A stretch of DNA of 64,000 nucleotides from Fallopia convolvulus. Its lineage: Eukaryota > Streptophyta > Magnoliopsida > Caryophyllales > Polygonaceae. Every line of letters begins with the position of its first letter. Position 1 is the stretch's first letter. The translations under genes were made by a program, and so were the position numbers. Below, piece after piece: positions 57,503 to 64,000 of the stretch. A model generated the notes under the pieces. That model did not search any database. It was not told the origin of the DNA and worked only from the letters and a program-made list of their open reading frames with translations. The DNA lies in contig OZ024724.1 in NCBI GenBank assembly GCA_964016875.1, positions 39,555,320 to 39,619,319 of the forward strand. The letters run 5' to 3'.

Positions 57503-57846
57503 CCCAGTGAGTGGGGTTCCATCCTAAAACCAATTGGCAATAAGAGAAGTAATCCGTTGAGTTATATATTAGTCCAATTTACTCCCAACTTTCAGATGGG
57601 GGATGGAAATATTCTAACACACCCATGCAAGTGCAACTGGAGGAATTGGTCCAGTTGACACTTGAACAACACAACGGGGCGGGCCCAGGATTGAGAGAGG
57701 TCGTTTGGCAAATTGCTCTGAGACCATATTAGCCCAGCGGGGTTCCATCCTAAAACCAATTGGCAATATGAGGAGTAATCCGTTGAGTTATATATTAGTT
57801 CAATTTACTTTCAACTTTCAGATGTGAGATGGACATATTCTAAAGG
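57503..57846. repeat. Direct repeat pair, 226-bp spacing
   Basis: gttccatcctaaaaccaatt and following about 100 bases occur at 57515-57616 and 57741-57844 with several differences; both include ccgttgagttatatattagt and aactttcagatg. I have met closely similar strings as a common dispersed repeat in plant DNA, but cannot assign a class. Confidence 0.6.
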
Positions 57847-58177
57847 ATATGCGCGTTATTTGAACTTAAGTTTTGCGAGAGTAGCTCTTGGGTCTTTATG
57901 CTTTTAGTTTATTTTGCGCATTGTTTGTACGTTGTCGAAATTGTTTTGTTCAATTGAGTGTGCTTTCGAGTAAGGAGGCTTCGAAATCTGCGAATGTTTT
58001 TGTAGGGTACGGTGCATGATTTTACCGGTGTCATCATGCCATGAGTGAGATTTGGGCTCATTGCATCACGCCCTCTCGATTGCTAACCTTGTTTCGATAA
58101 TCATTTCTTTCATCTAGTGCTTGAATTATTCGCGCTCCATCACAATTAACCTGTGATAATCAATTTGCTATCTACAT
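57847..58177. other. Spacer, nothing recognised
   Basis: No frame of note and no paired repeat. It lies between the direct repeat and a copia scrap. Confidence 0.4.
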
Positions 58178-58420
58178 AGCTAGGAACCCCGTGTTTCATG
58201 AGAGGATGAAACACATTAAAGGGGATTGCTATCTAGTTTTAGACAAAATGGTGATAAAGAAAATTGTGCTAGGATACATCCCTACAAAGGAGCAGCCAGC
58301 AAACCTTTTCACCAAGATTGTTTCTCAAGAACAATACTCTAAATTTATTTGCAAGTTAGGAGTTGTTAATGTGTTTCAAACTTCAAAATTGAGGGGGAGT
58401 GATAAAGTTAGATGTTAGTT
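58178..58420 (+). pseudogene. Copia RNase H C-terminal scrap with purine tract
   Basis: Plus strand NPVFHERMKHIKGDCYLVLD then KMVIKKIVLGYIPTKEQPAN LFTKIVSQEQYSKF: the C-terminal end of copia RNase H. It is followed by ttgagggggagtgataaag (58389-58407), where the G tract and TGATAA mark the usual polypurine tract and LTR start. The upstream part and LTR end were not found. Confidence 0.65.
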
Positions 58421-59197
58421 GGGTCTTATAGTCTTTAGCTTATCCTTCAAGCTTTGTTAATGCTCTTGAAGATTCTTCTTTTATTTGGAGGGAGGAACCT
58501 AACGTCAGTCTATTTTGCACGTTCCAATCGAAGTCTTGTTTGACATGCATTCCAACTACGGTGCTTTTTTATAGCGATTTACTCGATTTATTCTTGAGCT
58601 CGTTTAGGTTCCTTAACCACATATTTATATTATTTTCCCATGCTTGTTTACCCTCTCGTTTGTTGCTCATGATGATTTATATGACTTCTGTTTTTACCGA
58701 CGTCTAAATTTATTAGATATATCATATATGTGGTATTTCCAATTCTAATCTTATTTTAAATAAGAGATTTTAAAAAAATGCAATGTCTATATATAGCAGT
58801 AGTTAGCTGCAGCGGCCTGCATAATTCGTTACAACATGAAATACATAACTTGCCTATGACTCTGGGAGTGGTTTGCATTAAAGGCATGGTTGCTCTCGAG
58901 AGGGCTGGACCGTCTGGACGTAATGAATGAGAATGACGCACTATTTTGTCTTGGTCAAATTGCTTGTGATTGCAAACTTTGAAGCCCAGAAAAGTAGAAA
59001 ACGATTGTCTCGATCGGTCAGCCCGAACCGGTACAGTCCATTTCCCGGACCGATTTTTCTATGAAATCGTCTGGTCCGGTTCAGACAATATGCATATTTT
59101 AATCATATCGAGTCATCGAAGTCAAATCCCAAGTCGCCAAAACAAAAGATCAAAAAGCCCTCTCCCATTTCTCACGAAGAAATCTCAAACGGCGACC
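58421..59197. other. Spacer and upstream region of the gene at 59198
   Basis: AT-rich to about 58740, then mixed. No open frame is supported. The frame of the downstream gene is open back to 58970, but the region lacks codon structure, so it is read as 5' leader and promoter. Confidence 0.4.
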
Positions 59198-59863
59198 ATG
59201 GATTCCTCCTCCTTCCCCCTCCTCTCTCTCCTCGTCCTCCTCCTCGCCTCCTCCGCCGCCGCCCGTCCCGGCCTCCCCTTCCACCCCTGCAAAACCCTCC
59301 TCATCTCCACCTATTCCGTCTCCTTCCAGCCCCGGGACCCCCACGCCGATCACCACCACCACCACCACCCAAATCGCCCTGAATTCTTCGCCGTCGTCAC
59401 CGAAGTCCGCGAATTCCACCCCAAACCCCTCCCTGTCTTCGGCGAGAACCCCGGATTCTTCCCCGAAAACCCCCAATTTCGCCCTCACCATCCCCGCCGC
59501 TTCGTCCGCTCTGGCGAAGATCAAACCCTAATTCGCCGTCCGTCTCTCTCCCTCGGATCTACCAGCTCCTTCCGTGACCGTTCGCTCGACCTTCTCAACG
59601 TTCTCTCGTCCCTCCTCTTCGGTGCCGCCTGCGGGGCCCTCACCGCTGCCACCATGTACCTCATTTGGTCCCTCTTCAACGGCCGCTTTGAGGCCTATCG
59701 GAGTTTGGATGACTTCAGTGACGATGACAATGACGATGATGACGACATCTTCAATCCGAAGAAGCCTGCTAACAACAAGGACGAGGTTCACGTTGCCGTT
59801 CCGGCTCCTCCTTCTTCGGCTGATTCGACTGAGACTGCTCTTCTCAACAAGGAATCAGCTTGA
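59198..59863 (+). CDS. Unrecognised secretory/membrane protein, 221 aa
   Basis: ATG at 59198 in the context GCGACCATGG starts a signal peptide (FPLLSLLVLLLASSAAA, residues 6-22). A luminal part with RPGLPFHPCKTLLISTYSVS, six His in a row (48-53) and Pro-rich stretches follows. A probable transmembrane helix lies at 137-158 (SSLLFGAACGALTAATMYLI), with R, E and a very acidic run (DDDNDDDDD) after it. So the layout is a single-pass type I protein with a short cytosolic acidic tail ending LNKESA. Strong CTC/TCC/GCC codon use marks it as coding, unlike the AT-rich surroundings. I do not know its family name and infer no function. An upstream in-frame ATG (58970) is less likely. Confidence 0.75.
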   Translation: MDSSSFPLLSLLVLLLASSAAARPGLPFHPCKTLLISTYSVSFQPRDPHADHHHHHHPNRPEFFAVVTEVREFHPKPLPVFGENPGFFPENPQFRPHHPRRFVRSGEDQTLIRRPSLSLGSTSSFRDRSLDLLNVLSSLLFGAACGALTAATMYLIWSLFNGRFEAYRSLDDFSDDDNDDDDDIFNPKKPANNKDEVHVAVPAPPSSADSTETALLNKESA

Positions 59864-62860
59864 AGGGTAAAGTTGTGGGGTAATCTCAAGTCCGCGGTTT
59901 ACTATTATGAAGTTAATTATCCTATTTACTTGTTGAAAATTTGGATATTTGAGCTGGAAGGAATTATACTGCTTTATATGTATTTATCACCTGATGCTTA
60001 TGTTATTGTATTTTGCTGGGATCCTGTGCTTTATTTTAAATGTGATTGCTGAATTGCTTATCAGTATAAATACTCTTCTGAAGTATTGCTGCTTGTTAAT
60101 TGTTCTATAAATTCATTATGTACGTTCATACTATTACAATGGAGGGAGGGGGATTTGAGATGTGAATTCATGAGTCTGTAGTCATGGATGCTGCTGACCA
60201 GTCATACTATTAGTGAAAATGCTTACGCTTTTGTGCACCATGAATGGGCTCTATAGTGATATCATTCATCACAGTCCCACTCACGGTTACTAGATTTCCG
60301 TTCGTTATTTGACTGCTGTTTTCTTTTTTCTTTTTCGGTTGGGGATTTGGGCTGAACAGGTGTGGAAGGGGATCTGGGGTTTAGGAACTTTGTTATGTTA
60401 CTTTATCTAAATTGCTTTCGTTTCATTTTATGATTGAGCTAAAAATAATTACAATACTACTTAATATGATGTTGTATATTTTCATTTTATGGTTTCCTTT
60501 CATTTTACATTCAGATTTGTGACTGCACTAGGCTACTAGCTATTTTAGTGTCTTGCCCTGTGAGTTTGAGTAAACTTTTCCGTTAGTCCAAGTTCTTGTT
60601 TTTCTCTTGGAGCTTGTTGTAAATTCAGGGCATTGTTAGGACCCCGTTAGGACAGCCTCTTGATCTTGGACATTGTCTTTGGACTAGCAGGTAGTAAGCA
60701 TTTGACCATGGACAATGTTGGATAGAGCAGATGAAGCAAACTCTATGGATTTGTTTTTAACAAAACATAAATAAATCTGTTCACTACTCTTATGGCAAAA
60801 TTGACATAAGATGTGATAATACATATTCAGTATTCGTCCAACAGACTAGCTGTATGATATCTGTTGGTGTATATGCTCTTCATGTTTTAATGGTAATTCT
60901 TCCTCTAAAGACCATTGGTGTGATCAGATTGGTTGCTTGTTTAGAGTCATTGTATGTTGATTGTCTATCTAGAAAAATGTGGTCACCTTTTCTGATTATA
61001 ACTGAAGATCATATGTGCTGAGCCTTGCATTTTTGTTCGGAATTGGTTATATGCACTCTATTCTCTTCGACGAGCATGTTATTAAGCAAGGCCAGGGCAT
61101 AATTTAGTCTACTTACGAAATATGGGCCGGGGCTTGCTTAATAAACTAGGGTGGCTACAAGGCTGTAGTCATTGGTAGGTTTAGGTGCTCATGGTTGTTG
61201 TTTCCTATCGGGCTTTAAAAAGCCTCGTGTGGTTTTTATAGGCTTTGACAAAGAACATGTGCAATTTCATCCAAGAAAATGGCTGAGTGATGAATCAATC
61301 ACCAGAGTTTCTAAGTACAAATGTTGTTTGGATCTGTATCCATAAGACTAGGTGCTGCTAAGCCACTTCTTTCTTGACTCTTACCTGTAACCTGTAGGCT
61401 ATATCTTTGATTATCTTCACCTTCAAACTAAATTCAAGGTCAGTAAAAGCAAATAGCATCTCATGTGGCATGCAAGTTGCCTTCTACGTCTTCTTAATGC
61501 TTATAATTACATCTCCTGAGATCAATCCAGAGGTTAATAACATGATATAATTTACTTGTTTTGTAGTAATTGCTGTAGCTGACTGTATTAGCTTGACCTA
61601 CCATGGCTCTGTATTTGTTTTCTGCATATATCTTTGGATCATAGTTTATAGTACTCCGTATGATATAACGATTCAAAACTCAGGGGATATGACTGGTACA
61701 CGTAGGATTGTGAGCTTCACCTGCTTTTCACCGTGGTAAAGAAAACGTGAATGTGTCATTTCAAGCCACACATTCCCCACCGGGGCGTGTGTGTGCGCGC
61801 GCGCTTGCTTGCAGTTTTGCAGAGAGGAGACAGCTTTTTGGTGGGAGGGTGGTTTGGAATGCCAACACACTTGATTTGACCGACGACGTACTATATGCAT
61901 GCCTAACGAATGATTGAGATTGAATCATACGAATTACGTATGTATACTTTGTGCAATTATTTGAGCCTCGTGTCCATTGCTGACTGCCTTCAAAGTTCAA
62001 ACTGATGGAGAATCTCTGACCAGCTTTGAACCCACTTTCCACTCGCCATTCTGCCTCGGTTTAAATCTTTAAATTTACCCCCCTCACCGTCGCATTTTGA
62101 TTCACTTGCTGGTGTTTTTGAGTCCACAAATATCTTTTTCGGATAGCTTGGCTTCCACAGTTCCACCCATATAATTTACACTCTACTAGCTCAGTCTTAT
62201 AGACGTTTTTATGTGATGCTCATGCACGTGGGTTTATAGACTACTAATTCAATAGTGCCCTGATTTTAAAATAATTACGATATTTTCTATAGTAATTCGT
62301 TGGTTACACTTTGGCCACCTCAGGCAATTTTTGGTTAGTTATATAACCCGTTCGTGATTATATTCTATTAAGTTAGCTAATAGTTTACATCCATGTTAAT
62401 CTAGCCTCCTAAAAATGTTTCATAAAGTTCAATGGAATATAATCATAAGAGGGAGATTACATATTATTGTATCAAGAAGGTTGTTTTGTGTAAAGTGGAT
62501 TAAATTTAAAAAAAAAAAACATTTTTAGATATTGTGATCTTTGTTGGTGCATTTAATGACATGTATTTGTGTAGGTAAATGTCACAACCTTGTTAAAATA
62601 TATGCTCAGACATTATAATGATAGAATTTGAGACTTGAGAGCGACGAGACTCCTAAAAATGGTGATATAATAATAATAATAATGTGTGAACACATGTTAT
62701 TACTCCATCAAGTTACACAACTAAAGGTTGTGTCATTAAATGTATCAATCCCAAAGTTTGAGATCTTAAAAAATAGAATAAACTCACCGTATAATACCAA
62801 CTGTAGAGTGCTACTGTGATAGCACTTGTTGTCACCAACCTTTTTTCATGTATTTACCTT
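59864..62860. other. 3' UTR and long AT-rich spacer
   Basis: The first 250 bases are probably 3' UTR. The remainder has no open frame with a domain and no clear transposon. 61784-61806 holds a short alternating purine/pyrimidine stretch (gtgtgtgtgcgcgcgcgc). It may hide introns or promoters of genes beyond the window, but nothing is supported. Confidence 0.4.
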
Positions 62861-63809
62861 TACTAGCAATTAGGCTGCGCGTTGCGCGACGATTATAAGA
62901 TGGAGACTTCATTAGTGTAGAGATATGGGAATGACATTTTTGTAAATTTATTTAAAGGGGCATGGTTTTTTTAGAAAAGCAATATGAAAATGGCATTTAC
63001 GTAAATTTATTTAAAGGGAAATGTTTTTTTGGTATTAATTTACTTGACTTCACGCCATCTAATGTATTAAAACTTTTTTTTATTACATATACGAGCTTTC
63101 TTCACAACTAAGAAACAAACTTATCCGAGCTTGCTTACAAACGAAGTAACTTGGACACGTTTTTTGAGACAGGTCAAAATTACCCGCTCACATCTAAATA
63201 TCACATAAGTCGATCACGCTTTTCCAAGAATATATATCCCGAGATTACTTAAGAGCTAAGCAAAACCTTTTGATATTAATTTTAGTGACTTCACGCCATC
63301 CAATGTCTTAAAACTTGTTTTATTACGTATACGAGCTTTCTTCACAACTAAGAAACAAACTTATCCGATCTTTCTTACGAGCGAAGTAACTTGGACACGT
63401 TTTTCGAGACATGTCAAGATTACCCGTTCACATCCAAATATCACATAAGTCGATCACGCTTTTCCAAGAATATATATCCCGAGATTACTTAAGAGCTAAG
63501 CAATACCGACACGAATTTTGAGGTACATTAAAATAACAAAATTATTCTTGAGGGATCGGATTTTGCACGAATTTCGAGGAACATTAAAATAACAAAATCA
63601 CTCTTGAGAAATAATGAATAACGAATTAATAACAGTCGCACGATAGTATTTATGAAATTGGATGGTCGTGATTAAAAGCTATGAATTAATAACAGCCGCA
63701 CGATAGTTTTAGCAAAATCATCTCAAATTTATAAAAATGGATGGCCCTGATACAAAGTTATGTATGCTTTTATATTAGTATAGATATAGATATAGATATA
63801 GATATACAT
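62861..63809. repeat. Dispersed repeat with an internal 241-bp tandem duplication and (TAGATA)n tail
   Basis: Starts ctagcaattaggctgcgcgt tgcgcgacg, includes two copies of a 241-bp unit (63033-63273 and 63274 to about 63506, sharing cttcacgccatc, gagctttcttcacaactaag, cacataagtcgatcacg), a shorter duplicated block (cacgaattttgagg / cacgaatttcgagg; 63512 and 63567), another pair (acagtcgcacgatagt / acagccgcacgatagt; 63629 and 63692) and ends in a tagata microsatellite (63780-63806). No coding capacity. The class is unknown. Confidence 0.6.
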
Positions 63810-64000
63810 ATTAAGATGTTTATGTAAATTTCGCGTGGTACTCAAAATTTTTTTTATCCAGTACCTCAAATTTTGATATGTTCTACACTATATCGGAAAA
63901 AAAAAGTTTCGTTTGGTACCTCTGAGATTTTGGCTTTTTCGGATGGTACTTTGCAAAAAGATAGTTTGATGTAATTTATGTGTAGGGATAGCTATGTATT
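63810..64000. other. AT-rich right edge
   Basis: No frame or repeat recognised; a partial element may continue beyond the window. Confidence 0.3.

Noticed and set aside
59150..59791. Long minus-strand frames (124 and 87 aa) with Gly/Glu-rich products
   Set aside because: They are antisense shadows of the high-GC coding region at 59198-59863 and their composition mirrors that gene's codons.
62861..63809. Helitron
   Set aside because: No TC start, CTRR end with hairpin or Rep/helicase was seen; only the internal duplications are supported.
1..64000. CRISPR array, prokaryotic operon or biosynthetic gene cluster
   Set aside because: The introns, gene families and transposons are those of a plant nuclear genome, and no spacer-repeat array or co-functional gene set was seen.

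Overview
This window is nuclear DNA from a flowering plant. GT-AG introns, plant protein families, a Cassandra-type 5S-bearing TRIM, plant hAT, CACTA, LINE, Ty1/copia and Ty3/gypsy elements and a Stowaway-type MITE all point that way. The proteins look like those of a eudicot; the species cannot be named from sequence alone.

Host genes lie mainly at the two edges and in one island. They are: the 3' end of a UAP56-type DEAD-box RNA helicase (1-1090, +); a complete eight-exon polygalacturonase of family GH28 (2721-4680, +); a single-coding-exon NSUN6-type RNA cytosine-5 methyltransferase with a PUA domain (7340-8905, +); a five-exon organelle-targeted FolD-type methylenetetrahydrofolate dehydrogenase/cyclohydrolase (11295-13577, -); a nine-exon serine carboxypeptidase-like gene (42633-45866, -); and an unrecognised secretory or membrane protein (59198-59863, +). 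They share no pathway: this is ordinary plant gene neighbourhood, not an operon or cluster.

Mobile DNA fills most of 13.8-42.3 kb and 46.9-58.4 kb, and much of it can be resolved by nesting. At 13.9-20.2 kb a gag-protease Ty3/gypsy element (one LTR, tRNA-type PBS, deleted pol) sits inside a LINE ORF1, which abuts the truncated 3' LTR of a chromovirus-like Ty3/gypsy element (20.0-27.4 kb). At 28.8-30.1 kb there are CCCGA-rich hAT-like elements. At 30.7-36.3 kb a BED-finger hAT transposase gene (-) is interrupted by an intact Cassandra TRIM (TSD CGCAG), by an LTR and by a solo LTR (TSD GACAT). At 37.3-42.3 kb lie an AT-rich minisatellite, a CACTA fragment, a second copy of that LTR, and a hAT element with both ends and an 8-bp TSD. 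At 47-57.4 kb a LINE ORF2 is split by a 7.9-kb copia element (TSD CAAGT, LTR ends TAT...ATA), which itself carries a 2.8-kb solo LTR (TSD TAAGG) and a Stowaway MITE.

The least conventional signal is a set of short GC-rich palindromic motifs. They are arrayed in three unrelated element families, and in one family the same module occurs both inside a gag reading frame and inside an LTR. No wholly new gene system was found. All element proteins are broken by stops, frameshifts or insertions. Exon borders were set by eye from GT-AG signals and protein similarity known from memory.
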